Virus record (IMG/VR): IMGVR_UViG_3300037840_000214
Location: 1-26,389 of that record
Source of the DNA: a virus
Length of the DNA: 26,389 nt
Reading direction: 5' to 3' (one strand)
Shown here: piece after piece, positions 1-7,922 of the stretch
How positions within the stretch are numbered: position 1 is the first letter of the stretch
Layout of the letters: every line of letters starts with the position of its first letter
The notes under the pieces: model-generated
What the model was told of the DNA's origin: nothing
Database searches by the model: none
What the model saw: only the letters and a program-made list of their open reading frames with translations
Position numbers and translations under genes: made by a program

Positions 1-649
1 CAGATTTTTTCAGATATTCGTAACCGGCATTTGCCCCTTCATATATTTTTTCAGCCGTTGGAAGTTTTGCTGCGAGCGCCGCAAGGTTTCGTTCCGATGC
101 AAACGTAGCACCCGCCGTTCCTGCAACTACCCCCCCGACTAATCGAGCCGGCGTTTCCAGAGGCGTTCCTTCTGTCAATTGGCCGGCCCCCTCTGAGCCC
201 AGCGCCGAGGCAGTGCCCGCACCAACCTTCAGTGCCAAACTGCCCGGCCCGACATAGCTTGCGGGATTTCCTAGCACTTCACCGACCGCCTCGCCAAACC
301 GGCCCGCTCGTCCCTGCGGTTTTGGCAGATTGCCAGTGACGTTCCTTTCGATCAATTCGGTCGATTGTTTGGGACCGGGAATTTCAGCCTGCAATCCTGG
401 CTGGCCCATTTCTCCTGCGGTGGCGCCAGCCAAGGCGCTTCCTGCCGTCATCAATCCGGTGACCGCGCCGCGTGGGATAGACCTGATAAAATCGCCAATA
501 CCGGAACGCTGCTCTTCGGGCGGCCCCGGCTTTCCTGCGTCTGGATGCTGCTTCAATACTTGCTCGCGAACCTGCTCATCCGTAGCACCAGACGGCCCCT
601 CAATAGAATAGCTGTTGCCGTCCGGAGCTGAGATTTTGTAGGTTGGCAT
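1..649 (-). CDS. Internal virion / ejection-like protein, N-terminal part (runs off the window)
   Basis: This reading frame is open from an ATG at 649 to the window edge, giving about 216 residues without a stop. It begins MPTYKISAPDGNSYSIEG and continues with an acidic segment ending in LKQHPD. That 'YKI.APDG...IEG..GAT.EQV' opening is a pattern I know from large podovirus virion proteins thought to be ejected with the DNA. A Gly/Ala-rich stretch (about residues 60-190, for example GAVTGLMTAGSALAGATAGE) follows and could interact with membranes. The start overlaps the stop of the upstream gene (TAATG), so translation is probably coupled. The role as an ejection protein is inference from the opening motif, composition and position at the end of the virion operon. 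The C-terminal part, where an enzymatic domain might lie, is outside the window. Confidence 0.75.
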   Translation of the reverse strand, partial: MPTYKISAPDGNSYSIEGPSGATDEQVREQVLKQHPDAGKPGPPEEQRSGIGDFIRSIPRGAVTGLMTAGSALAGATAGEMGQPGLQAEIPGPKQSTELIERNVTGNLPKPQGRAGRFGEAVGEVLGNPASYVGPGSLALKVGAGTASALGSEGAGQLTEGTPLETPARLVGGVVAGTAGATFASERNLAALAAKLPTAEKIYEGANAGYEYLKKS

Positions 650-2097
650 TATTTCACAACCTCTGCCTTGCCCCAACCTTCGCCGCTAGCCGCTGGCGGC
701 GGTCCGGTGTCGCCTGACTGACCCCCCTGCGGCTGCGGCGCTCCGCCTCTCATCCTCTCCCTCACCTTTCCGGGCGCTTGCTCAGCAATATCAATTTCCC
801 TCGTAAAGCCCTTCAGCGAGCCCCTGACTGCCGAAAGCGGCATGTTCGGATTGAGCATATCCCGCGCGTGCTCCTTATCGGAAACTGTGGCGTTTCCTCC
901 GTTCACCGCCCGCCCGTATATGTTAACCAAAGCATTCATTTGCTGCACGTATTCAGCAAAACCGGCATCGCCCTTTTCTACTTTCCACTTGTTTTCAACC
1001 GCGTTCCACGTCGCATACCCTTTGCCGGCGTTCTTCTCCGCTAATGACATCACATTCGGGATAGTGTCGTGTGCTTCCTGCACCGCAAGTGCGATTCCGC
1101 CAGCACGCCTACCAACTGCTGTTTCTTCGGCCGCCTGTCCCTTTCGGCTGTTTTCCCATTGCGTTATTTCGGTGGAATTCGGCGCGGCACCACCGTGCGC
1201 ATCCTTATATTCTTGGATAAACTGCGCCCGATCATTGGCGATGACAGACTTACCGACCTGTTTCTGCCCATAGAGTTCGATCATCTGCTTGACCCCGGCC
1301 TTCTGCGCCTCAGAATATTTAGGCGTACCGTCCGGGTTCACGGCGTTCAACTCGGCCTGTCCGCCAGGCGACAGCCAATAGGTTGCGCTCTGCTCGTTCT
1401 TGGTCTTCTGCTCGTCGCGCTTTTGCTGCAACTTGGCGGCGGCTTCGCTCGCCTTCTCGGTGTACTGCATGTTCTTTTCGTAAATCTGCGCGACCATCGT
1501 GTAGTTCTTCGACTGTGCCGCGTCGTACATCATCTGGTCGTGGTACTTCGCCGAGATAAGCTGGATGTTGCTCATCTGCTCGTCGATGTTCATCTTGCGA
1601 TCCTGAAGCGCCTGCCGGTACTGCTCCATGACCTGCCGATTATTTTCCAGCGTGGTCTTGGTGTCGGCCTCCCACTTTTTAGCACCGTTCTCGTAAGCCT
1701 GTAGGTTGCCGCTCTGCCAGCCCTTGAGTGCGGCGGCAAACGCCCCGAGCGCGGCACCGCCCGGTGCGCGGGTGAAGCGCCCCGCGACCGCGCCAAGCAC
1801 CGCCATGGCGGATGCAAACTCCATCGCGCCCTTCTGGTACTCCTTGGCGTCCGGAGCGGGCTCGTTCTGCTGCTTCAACTGCGGCTGTTGCGGCATCGGC
1901 GGCGCGTTGAGGGCCGGATATTTCGGCGGTGGGGTGGGTTGGGGCGGGGGCCCGAGCGCGGACAACGGCGACTGCGGCGCGAGCGGCGAGGCCCCGGCCG
2001 GAGCGGGCGGCTGGCCCTGGCTGCTCGTCAAATTCCCCTGCATCCCGCCTTGGGGCGTGAATACCGGAGGGGCGTCTGCGGTTGCGGTGTCGCTCAT
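649..2097 (-). CDS. Large coiled-coil virion protein with Pro-rich N-terminus (putative internal virion protein)
   Basis: This is a 482-residue protein. Residues 1-100 are rich in Pro, Gln and Ala (for example PPPQPTPPPKYPALNAPPMP). A Gly/Ala segment near 110-135 (AVLGAVAGRFTRAPGGAALG) could be a hydrophobic hairpin. Residues about 140-240 are charged and Gln-rich and look like a long coiled coil (NNRQVMEQYRQALQDRKMN onward). The C-terminus is again Pro/Gly-rich. I recognise no enzyme motif. Proline-rich plus helical composition and placement between two similar genes suggest an internal virion or ejection protein. The start overlaps the stop of the upstream gene by ATGA, and its stop overlaps the next start, so this is one translationally coupled run. 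It could alternatively be a tail component. Confidence 0.8.
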   Translation of the reverse strand: MSDTATADAPPVFTPQGGMQGNLTSSQGQPPAPAGASPLAPQSPLSALGPPPQPTPPPKYPALNAPPMPQQPQLKQQNEPAPDAKEYQKGAMEFASAMAVLGAVAGRFTRAPGGAALGAFAAALKGWQSGNLQAYENGAKKWEADTKTTLENNRQVMEQYRQALQDRKMNIDEQMSNIQLISAKYHDQMMYDAAQSKNYTMVAQIYEKNMQYTEKASEAAAKLQQKRDEQKTKNEQSATYWLSPGGQAELNAVNPDGTPKYSEAQKAGVKQMIELYGQKQVGKSVIANDRAQFIQEYKDAHGGAAPNSTEITQWENSRKGQAAEETAVGRRAGGIALAVQEAHDTIPNVMSLAEKNAGKGYATWNAVENKWKVEKGDAGFAEYVQQMNALVNIYGRAVNGGNATVSDKEHARDMLNPNMPLSAVRGSLKGFTREIDIAEQAPGKVRERMRGGAPQPQGGQSGDTGPPPAASGEGWGKAEVVK

Positions 2098-2777
2098 GCC
2101 ACTGCCAATGGAGCAGCCTTAAGCGCCGCGCCGCCGAGGGCACCAAACATGGACCCGATCGCGCCGAACGCCGAGGTGAGATTCGAACTATACGCTTGAT
2201 CCATCTTGAGCTGGGCCTCGCCTGCTGCCAACAGCGCGGACGTGGCTGCACTTATTTCTCCCTGTCCGGTAGTCATGAGCGAATTTCCGCTGCTGATTTC
2301 TCCCAGCCCAATCTGCAGGGTGGTCTGAATCTGCGATTGCGCCATGGCATTAACCTGCTGATCAATATTCGCGGTCTGGGTGACAAACCCCGTGCTCTTG
2401 TCGGGGTCTTGCCCCATCGAATAGAACATCTGGCGCGACTGGTTGGTGAGCCCGCTGGAATATTGGCCCAATTGCGCCTGCTGTTCGGGGGTGAGTTGCC
2501 CGGCCTGCGCCATGGCTAGCGCCTGCGTTCCTTGTCCCACAAGCTGTTGTCCCTGCCCGATGGTCTGCTGGCCCGTCGCAATCTCCCACGGGGATGACTG
2601 CGTTGCCTGCCCAAACTGTGAGGGCAACTGGCCGGGGCCTTGCGCGATCAGCGCGCCGAGCCCGAGCGCCCCGATGCCGCCAGCGCCGAGCGCCAACGGG
2701 CTGGAGAACAGCGAGGAGGACGAACTGCTATCCCCGCCGCCCTTGCCGCCGCCACTGAGGTCGCCAATGTCGCTCAT
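2094..2777 (-). CDS. Gly/Ser/Gln-rich virion protein (putative internal virion protein)
   Basis: The 227-residue product starts with a low-complexity Gly/Ser head (SGGGKGGGDSSSSSSLFSS), followed by a hydrophobic Gly/Ala/Leu segment (ALGAGGIGALGLGALIAQ, about residues 29-46). The body is Gln/Ala/Ser-rich and helical, with QQLVGQGTQALAMAQAGQL-type heptads. A second small-residue hydrophobic stretch closes the protein (FGAIGSMFGALGGAALKAA). Such paired small-residue hydrophobic segments are common in short-tailed phage ejection proteins, but no family motif is visible. It overlaps both neighbours by four bases (ATGA), consistent with stoichiometric co-expression. Function is inferred from composition and context only. 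Confidence 0.75.
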   Translation of the reverse strand: MSDIGDLSGGGKGGGDSSSSSSLFSSPLALGAGGIGALGLGALIAQGPGQLPSQFGQATQSSPWEIATGQQTIGQGQQLVGQGTQALAMAQAGQLTPEQQAQLGQYSSGLTNQSRQMFYSMGQDPDKSTGFVTQTANIDQQVNAMAQSQIQTTLQIGLGEISSGNSLMTTGQGEISAATSALLAAGEAQLKMDQAYSSNLTSAFGAIGSMFGALGGAALKAAPLAVA

Positions 2778-3124
2778 AGCTTACCCGGTCCGAACTGGCC
2801 ACCTATACCAGCCGCCGGGGCCGGTTGCGAGGGATCGGGCGGCGCGGCGACCTGATTCGGGGTACCCGCGCCGGGCGATAGCGGGCCTCCGCCGAGCGGG
2901 CTCAGGGTTGGATGCGGGGCTACCGGAGCCGCGCCCAGACTGGCCGCCGGTGGTGCCGCCGGAGTTGCGGCGGGTGCTCCGAGCGAGCCAGCGCCGGACG
3001 GATCGGCGAATGAGTCGGGTGCGGCGTTGGGGGCAAACAAGCCGCCTTGGCCGTCAGCCCCCTGAAAAGGAAATGCCGGCTGATCGGGGATGCCAAAGTT
3101 GGCCCCAAAATTTGAACCAAAAAT
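2774..3124 (-). CDS. Pro/Ala/Gly-rich small virion protein, possible ATT start
   Basis: The frame ends in an ATGA overlap with the next gene and encodes a Pro/Ala/Gly-rich protein (PAATPAAPPAASLGAAP and similar). The only ordinary start in frame is TTG at 3040, which gives 88 residues and has no evident ribosome site. Further upstream the same frame reads a coherent segment, IFGSNFGANFGIPDQPAFPF, that looks genuinely coding. A strong AGGAGG at 3130-3135 stands exactly five bases before an in-frame ATT at 3122-3124. I therefore list the ATT start (116 residues). The alternative is suppression of the amber codon at 3134-3136, which is in the same frame as the upstream gene. Role unknown; by context a minor virion protein. 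Confidence 0.5.
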   Translation of the reverse strand: MFGSNFGANFGIPDQPAFPFQGADGQGGLFAPNAAPDSFADPSGAGSLGAPAATPAAPPAASLGAAPVAPHPTLSPLGGGPLSPGAGTPNQVAAPPDPSQPAPAAGIGGQFGPGKL

Positions 3125-3129
3125 TTTAT

Positions 3130-3135
3130 CCTCCT
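3130..3135 (-). promoter_or_regulatory. Strong Shine-Dalgarno in front of a non-standard start
   Basis: On the minus strand AGGAGG is followed by ATAAA and then ATT. It also overlaps the TAG stop of the upstream gene (TAGGAGGATAAAATT). No ATG, GTG or TTG of the downstream gene's frame lies within useful distance, so this site either serves the ATT codon or a TTG at 3120 in another frame, which encodes an unlikely basic product. Confidence 0.6.
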
Positions 3136-3484
3136 ACGTTATCCCGAGGGCCTGTCTGAGCGCTTGATGGGTTGATTGATGATACCCGATCCAGTTTTCG
3201 AAGTCATTTTCTTGTGTAAGGTCTACCTCTGAAAGGTCGATAGATGTTAGCCCAAGGATCGAGTCCAGCAAAGCGTGGGCCTGCTGATGCGATTGAACGA
3301 TAGACGGTTGGTTTACGCCAGCAGTTAGAAACTGCAAAAAATCGTAATCTGGGATATTTATGGTTGGTGTCTGCTGGGCTAAAACCTGTACAAACTGAAG
3401 GTGTTCTCGATGGTGGCCGATATCCCAAGCCCCATAGCCAGGATAATCTTTGAAGTTCACGATATCAGGCGAGAACTGCGCCAT
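3134..3484 (-). CDS. Hypothetical phage protein, 116 aa
   Basis: I do not recognise this protein. It is acidic and rich in His and aromatic residues (DYPGYGAWDIGHHREHLQF near the N-terminus; GYHQSTHQALRQALGIT at the C-terminus) with no membrane segment. The ATG at 3484 forms a TGATG overlap with the stop of the nozzle-like gene; a GTG one codon upstream is possible and would add one residue. It ends in TAG, in the same frame as the downstream Pro-rich gene, so readthrough would fuse the two. The six or more histidines in a small virion-operon protein are notable but not diagnostic of metal binding. Confidence 0.75.
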   Translation of the reverse strand: MAQFSPDIVNFKDYPGYGAWDIGHHREHLQFVQVLAQQTPTINIPDYDFLQFLTAGVNQPSIVQSHQQAHALLDSILGLTSIDLSEVDLTQENDFENWIGYHQSTHQALRQALGIT

Positions 3485-5664
3485 CACCTTTGATTCCCGA
3501 CGTTGGCTTCCTGATAATCGATCGTGATATTGGTGAGCGTAAACCCGACCGGCGCGATGCCGGTGATGGTCGCGCCGAGATAGCGGCCCGACACGTTCGC
3601 CGGGTTGTTAGAAAATAGATAAGCAAAGAACTTCGCCAGCACATTTTGAACCGCAGACTGCGAGCCTTCGTCGCTTTCCAGTTTTACCGTGATCGTGTTG
3701 GCGATGCCGCCGGTGATGGCCCACCCAGCATGCTGTGTGCGCTTGCGCTGCACCGCGTTGCCGTGATGGGTGAGAGCGGTTCGCGCCGTGAACGCCACCG
3801 GCGTGGTAGGGCTGCTCAATATTTCCGTGATGTCAGAACCGGAAGACGCGAAGGTCTGATTTTGACCGCTTGCCAATGTTGAGGCCGTCGTAATGGCGAC
3901 AAGCGAATTTCCCTGACTGCACACAAACCATTTCTTGCCGTTGAACGTGATCAGGATAGACCGCTCGACCGACAGCGGGTCGATGTACCTGACCAGCCAC
4001 ACCGCGTTATGGATGTTGTTAAAATCGGCGATGGCAAACTGCGGCTGCTGGGTGAAATCGATCAGCTTGAAGATGCCGTCGAGATCGTCGCTGATCTTCT
4101 GCACGCTAGAGCCGAACACCGCATAGATACCGTTGGTGTTGGCAAACATGAAGACGCGGTTGAACGATCCGCAACTGCGCGGATAGATCGTGCCCTGATC
4201 GGACGAAAGCGTGAGGATCGTAAATAGCGTGACGTTACCGGCCGCGTTGAGAGAGATATTTCCGATCTGCTTGACCGACTGGTCGCCCATGATGAAGAGA
4301 TAATTATTGTAGTTACGCAGCGCCGTGATCGCGTGCGTAAGATCGGCATCTCCGATGATGAGCGATCCGGAAGCGTTCGCCGCGTTGAAGTCGTCGAAAC
4401 CCTGGGTGCCGGTGTATTGCAGCAGCCGCGCTCCGCCGAGAAACACTCTGCCCTGAAACACTGCAAGCGTCGTTCCCGCCGTGACAAACGGCCAGACATG
4501 CGCGGTCGCGGTTGCTCCGGTGCCGCCGCCGCCGGAAAATCCGACCGTTAGGCTATCGCTAGCGAGATACCCGGCACCTGGATTGGTGAGTGTGAGTGTC
4601 GCAACGCCGGAGCCGCCGATAACCGCTGCGGCCGCTGCTCCGGTGCCACTACCAACATTAGCAAAAGAAACGGTAGGAGCAGATGTATAGCCGCCGCCGC
4701 CGTTCGTAACCGTAATCGACAAGACTCTGCCGTTGCCAACTGTACAAGTTGCCGTAGCCTGTATCCCGGAACTGCCACCGCTAAATGTAACGGTTGGGGC
4801 TGAGGTATATCCTGATCCGATAGAAGTTATTGCAATGCTCTGCACGCCGGGGAAGCCGCCGCCGCCGCCGCCGGGGCTCATAGAGGTAACAACGGCCGCC
4901 GCGCCCGTACCGCCACCGCCGGAAAAGGATATTGATGGAAAATGAATATCGTCGCTGTAACTTCCTGTACTGGTTAGCGTTAGCGACGTGAGGCCCCGCT
5001 GGTCTATATTTGCGGTGGCCGCCGCCCCGGTGCCGCCCCCGCCGGCGAACACAACGGTAGTCGCAAGAGAATACTGAGAGCCTCCTGTTATTACGTTCAC
5101 CGCATCTACGGCTGGCGTTTGAATCGTTGCAACGGCCGTCGCACCATGTCCGGACCCGCCGGAAATCGTAACCGTTGGTACCGACGTATATCCGGTCCCG
5201 GAATTGGTCAGCGTGAGCACCGGAGACACACCGCCTTCTTGGATAAATATCGAGCCGTTCCATGCGCTATATCCGGCGGTCGGATCGTTGATCAGGACAA
5301 ACTCGGATTCCCACGTCGTCATGTCGGGATTTGTGAACGAGCCCGGCGGCGCGAACCTGGTTGAAACTCCGGTGGCCAGTATCGTGTCCCACCCGCTACC
5401 GGCCGACGTGAAGGATATGATGTAATCGATGTTGTTTATGTTGGCGAAATATTGAGCCGTGATCGTCTCGGAAATGCTGGTCAACGAGGGTGACGACCCC
5501 GGCACCGTCGTCAGGTTATTCGGCGCGATCGGCTGCAGGTTTTCAAGCCACGCCAGTTCCTTTTCGGAAAGAGCTTGGCGTACGCTCTGCGTATTCATCT
5601 TCTCGAAATTCTCGAAGACGATGTATTTGGAGGCGGCGCGCTGGGTCTCGCCGGGACGCGCCAT
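3484..5664 (-). CDS. Tail nozzle / DNA-stabilisation-like protein with six Gly-rich repeats
   Basis: This 726-residue protein lies directly after the head-tail adaptor gene. An N-terminal part (residues 1-147) precedes about six tandem units of 33-40 residues (148-390) of the form 'TLTNxGxGYTSAPTVTFSGGGGTGATATA'. After the repeats, residues 391-726 read like a beta-propeller: VFQGRVFLGGARLLQYTG, LFIMGDQSVKQIGNI, GIYAVFGSSVQKISDDLDG, SILITFNGKKWFVCS. This resembles the nozzle or gp10-type stabilisation proteins that close short phage tails, and the position next to an adaptor agrees. The repeats would then be an insertion into the N-terminal domain, possibly exposed on the particle. The nozzle call is inference; a tail-fibre or decoration role is the main alternative. 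Confidence 0.6.
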   Translation of the reverse strand: MARPGETQRAASKYIVFENFEKMNTQSVRQALSEKELAWLENLQPIAPNNLTTVPGSSPSLTSISETITAQYFANINNIDYIISFTSAGSGWDTILATGVSTRFAPPGSFTNPDMTTWESEFVLINDPTAGYSAWNGSIFIQEGGVSPVLTLTNSGTGYTSVPTVTISGGSGHGATAVATIQTPAVDAVNVITGGSQYSLATTVVFAGGGGTGAAATANIDQRGLTSLTLTSTGSYSDDIHFPSISFSGGGGTGAAAVVTSMSPGGGGGGFPGVQSIAITSIGSGYTSAPTVTFSGGSSGIQATATCTVGNGRVLSITVTNGGGGYTSAPTVSFANVGSGTGAAAAAVIGGSGVATLTLTNPGAGYLASDSLTVGFSGGGGTGATATAHVWPFVTAGTTLAVFQGRVFLGGARLLQYTGTQGFDDFNAANASGSLIIGDADLTHAITALRNYNNYLFIMGDQSVKQIGNISLNAAGNVTLFTILTLSSDQGTIYPRSCGSFNRVFMFANTNGIYAVFGSSVQKISDDLDGIFKLIDFTQQPQFAIADFNNIHNAVWLVRYIDPLSVERSILITFNGKKWFVCSQGNSLVAITTASTLASGQNQTFASSGSDITEILSSPTTPVAFTARTALTHHGNAVQRKRTQHAGWAITGGIANTITVKLESDEGSQSAVQNVLAKFFAYLFSNNPANVSGRYLGATITGIAPVGFTLTNITIDYQEANVGNQR
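4495..5223 (-). repeat. Six-unit Gly-rich protein repeat (virion surface-type module)
   Basis: Within the nozzle-like gene, about six units of 33-40 codons recur. Each contains a beta-strand-like 'LTLTN.G.GYTSAPTV.FSGG' half and a 'GGTGAAATA' half. Copies differ in sequence, so this is a diverged tandem repeat rather than a recent duplication. The same module occurs in two neighbouring genes. Confidence 0.8.
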
Positions 5665-5667
5665 GGC

Positions 5668-6642
5668 TCACCTCGACACGCGACGCTGGAAAGTTTTATG
5701 ATAGGGGTTTGGAATTCGCACGCCGCCGGCGCCGATGATGATCTTGGGCACCCGCGCCGAATAAAGCTTCAGCATGAACTCGGCCTGCTCAAAATTCTGC
5801 AGCTTCAACAGGCATAGATAGGCGGCATAGTATTGCACCGCGTCCGACCACGGCTGCACGATCTGGGTATCGGTATCGCCGGGGTTGAGCAACGGCAGCG
5901 GGATACACAGCACGTCCCATTCGGTAACGTAGGGCTGGTCGGGCGGCGGCTGAATCAGCACGTAGCCCATCTGTTCGTGGATGGTCCAGATCAGGCCGCG
6001 CTGGGTGAAAAACAACTGGCTGCGCATGTAGGCCTGAAACAGCGTGAAGCCGCGGTAGCGCAGCGAGTAGCGCTGGTTGCCCCAGAGGTAGCTGATCGAG
6101 ATCACGTTGAAGACGTTGTTGAACATTGTGGCCGTTGCAGTTGCCCCGGTACCGCCGCCGGGATCGGTGATGGTGACCGCCGGCGGCTGGGTCGCGGAGG
6201 GGCTGGTCGAGGGCAGCGCCGGCTGGTAGCCAGAACCCCATTGCGTCACGTTGATCCCGGTGATGACGCCGTTCGCAATGACTGGCGCGGCCAGCGCCGG
6301 GATCGATCCGGTGGGACCGGCCGCGATCGTGACGGCGGTGGCCGGCGAATAATTCGCGCCGCCGTTCGTGACATTAACGCCGACCACCTGTCCGTTGAGA
6401 CCGTTGGGACCGTTGAGCGGGTAGATTTCCTGGTTCTGGATCGTGGAAACCGGCGTGTATAGGCCGGTATTCGGTGCGTTGTTCGGCGGCGCGAGAAAGG
6501 CCTGCCGGCAGCAATGGAAATCCAGCGAGGTCGCGACGCGGGCGTTATTGATCGCAGCCGTCAGTTCGGACGGCGAGAAATCCGCATTGGTCTGGTCGTG
6601 GACCAGGAATTGCACCTGCGTGATATAATCAGACAGCAGCAT
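5668..6642 (-). CDS. Head-tail adaptor-like protein with inserted repeat domain
   Basis: The 324-residue protein opens with LLSDYITQVQFLVHDQ and FSPSELTAAINNARV. This is the usual beginning of short-tailed phage adaptor (connector) proteins, which form a helical ring under the portal. Residues 84-172 interrupt that fold with two Gly-rich units (VVGVNVTNGGANYSPATAV and GGGTGATATATMFNNVF) like those in the neighbouring nozzle-like protein. The adaptor-type sequence then resumes (LRYRGFTLFQAYMRSQ, VTEWDVLCIPLPLL, AVQYYAAYLCLLKLQNFEQA) with a C-terminal helix pair typical of the family. It lies three bases upstream of the nozzle-like gene and overlaps the O-antigen-ligase-like gene by 14 bases. 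The adaptor assignment is by motif reading and is moderately firm. Confidence 0.65.
   Translation of the reverse strand: MLLSDYITQVQFLVHDQTNADFSPSELTAAINNARVATSLDFHCCRQAFLAPPNNAPNTGLYTPVSTIQNQEIYPLNGPNGLNGQVVGVNVTNGGANYSPATAVTIAAGPTGSIPALAAPVIANGVITGINVTQWGSGYQPALPSTSPSATQPPAVTITDPGGGTGATATATMFNNVFNVISISYLWGNQRYSLRYRGFTLFQAYMRSQLFFTQRGLIWTIHEQMGYVLIQPPPDQPYVTEWDVLCIPLPLLNPGDTDTQIVQPWSDAVQYYAAYLCLLKLQNFEQAEFMLKLYSARVPKIIIGAGGVRIPNPYHKTFQRRVSR
6127..6393 (-). repeat. Two Gly-rich repeat units inserted in the adaptor gene
   Basis: Residues 84-172 of the adaptor-like protein hold two units of the same 'GVNVTNGGANYSP...' and 'GITGINVTQWGSGYQ...GGGTGATATA' type as the nozzle-like repeats. The flanking sequences form a continuous adaptor-like protein without them, so this looks like a domain insertion. 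Confidence 0.7.
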
Positions 6643-7498
6643 TGACCCGCTTTCCCGTCATCGCCGCCTGATAATGCCCGCACAGGATATGCCCCGCAAG
6701 CACGGCCCCGATGATCGCGGTGACCGGCGTATAGAGCGGGAAGAAAAACACTCCCGCCGTAGCAAATCCTGCGAAGGCCGGCCAGTAGGGTGATTCGGTG
6801 CGGGTGAGCGCCGCGCCGTAGATCAGGTAGGCCGGGGCGGCCCAGATACCGAGCTCGTAGGCCAGTTGAAGATAGTCGTTATGGACGTGGCCGGGGTAAT
6901 GCACGCCGTCCGGGGCCTGGAACAGCACATTCGCGAACGATCCGGGGCCGTGCCCGGACCATTGGAGGTCGTGCCATGCGGCGCTCCAGATCATGATTCG
7001 GTCGAGGTCGGAAGACCCCATGAAGGTGACGGAGACCGCGGCCGCGACGAGCAGCGTCAATACAGCGCCCTTCCAGCCGAAGGCTCGGCCGGCTAGCCCG
7101 ATCGCCAGCACCAGATAACCGCCGCGCGAATGTGCCAGCAACAGGCCAGGGAGCATGGCCGGGACATAGCGCCAATCCGCACGCTCTAGCGATACGATGA
7201 CGAGAGCGATGGCGACGGCCTGGATCGCCGAGTTATAGAGCAGGCCGGCCGGTAGATTGTAGCTGGCCGGGCCCCAGCCGGACCACTGGCCGACCGCCAC
7301 CAGCGAGGAAACCGATAGCCCAATCGCAAGCCCGCGAAACAGCGGACGAAGCGAGGTCGCCGCACCCAGCCAGAACGCCATTGCGAGAAACAGGATAAAC
7401 CATGACCCGGTGAGCTCGCGTGCTGGTATCTGGAAATACGCGATAAGGCCGAAACTCAGCCAGTTGAGGATGGGCAGGGATGCGCCAAGCCAAAACAC
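6629..7498 (-). CDS. O-antigen ligase/polymerase-like membrane protein (short Wzy/WaaL type)
   Basis: The 289-residue protein is strongly hydrophobic, with roughly seven to nine membrane segments. It carries hallmarks of the O-antigen ligase domain: HSRGGYLVLAIGL (about 123-135), RIMIWSAAWHDL (167-178), GHGPGSF (182-188) and, in the periplasmic loop, HVHNDYLQLAYELG (204-217), whose H-N-D is the conserved signature. These enzymes polymerise O-units or transfer O-antigen to lipid A core in the inner membrane. It is shorter than the usual 400 or so residues, lacking several N-terminal helices. I place the start at GTG 7498, which overlaps the stop of the upstream gene and has GGAG nine bases before it; a longer frame reaching 7579 lies wholly inside the upstream gene. 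Its setting among virion genes suggests receptor alteration or superinfection exclusion, which is inference. Confidence 0.75.
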   Translation of the reverse strand: MFWLGASLPILNWLSFGLIAYFQIPARELTGSWFILFLAMAFWLGAATSLRPLFRGLAIGLSVSSLVAVGQWSGWGPASYNLPAGLLYNSAIQAVAIALVIVSLERADWRYVPAMLPGLLLAHSRGGYLVLAIGLAGRAFGWKGAVLTLLVAAAVSVTFMGSSDLDRIMIWSAAWHDLQWSGHGPGSFANVLFQAPDGVHYPGHVHNDYLQLAYELGIWAAPAYLIYGAALTRTESPYWPAFAGFATAGVFFFPLYTPVTAIIGAVLAGHILCGHYQAAMTGKRVNAAV

Positions 7499-7499
7499 A

Positions 7500-7919
7500 T
7501 CAGGCGGCTCCGGCCTTGCGCCGCGACGGAACGGCCGGGATTTCCTCGGGCATCGGGTCGGCCGGGATCGGCGAATCAAGGTCGGGCTTTTCCTCGACCA
7601 TCTTATAGATCACCGGCTTGATATCGAGCTTTTCGAACAGCTCGGCCGCCAGCGTCTTGCCGCTTTCGCCGACGCGCAGATGTGCAGGCGTATTCCAGCC
7701 CTGCCGTTTGGAGACGTGCTTGAACATCGCCTCCTGCGTCACGTCGTAGGCGTAGCCGAACATGTGCGCGGCCATATCCAGCGGGAAATTGTCGCTCTTG
7801 CCGGGCTCCAGCGTCACCGGCACCCCGTCATGGCGGTCGGTAAAGGCGGTGGTGGCGTTGTTGGTCACCCGGACGTAATGGATTCGGATATCGGGCGCGC
7901 CGAGGTCTGGCTTTTCCAT
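7500..7919 (-). CDS. Hypothetical virion-operon protein, 139 aa
   Basis: I do not recognise a family. The first half is beta-rich with a loop 'HDGVPVTLEPGKSDNFPLD', a pattern seen in small phage proteins of head-tail regions. The middle has AAHMFGYAYDVTQEAMFKHV. The C-terminus is acidic and proline-rich, ending in a basic RRKAGAA tail. It begins four bases after the stop of the preceding 71-residue gene and ends at the start of the O-antigen-ligase-like gene. A minor structural or assembly role is the best guess. Confidence 0.75.
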   Translation of the reverse strand: MEKPDLGAPDIRIHYVRVTNNATTAFTDRHDGVPVTLEPGKSDNFPLDMAAHMFGYAYDVTQEAMFKHVSKRQGWNTPAHLRVGESGKTLAAELFEKLDIKPVIYKMVEEKPDLDSPIPADPMPEEIPAVPSRRKAGAA

Positions 7920-7922
7920 GGA

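Noticed and set aside
2443-3159. 238-residue plus-strand frame opposite virion genes
   Set aside because: Cys/Pro-rich product mirroring the Gly-rich minus-strand genes; no domain is seen.
4495-5223. Diversity-generating retroelement or CRISPR as source of the repeats
   Set aside because: Repeats are diverged coding units with no constant spacers, and no reverse transcriptase or template repeat was found.
7499-7579. Extended N-terminus of the O-antigen-ligase-like protein
   Set aside because: The basic, Pro-rich 27 residues overlap the preceding gene's end; GTG 7498 has a ribosome site and a stop-start overlap.
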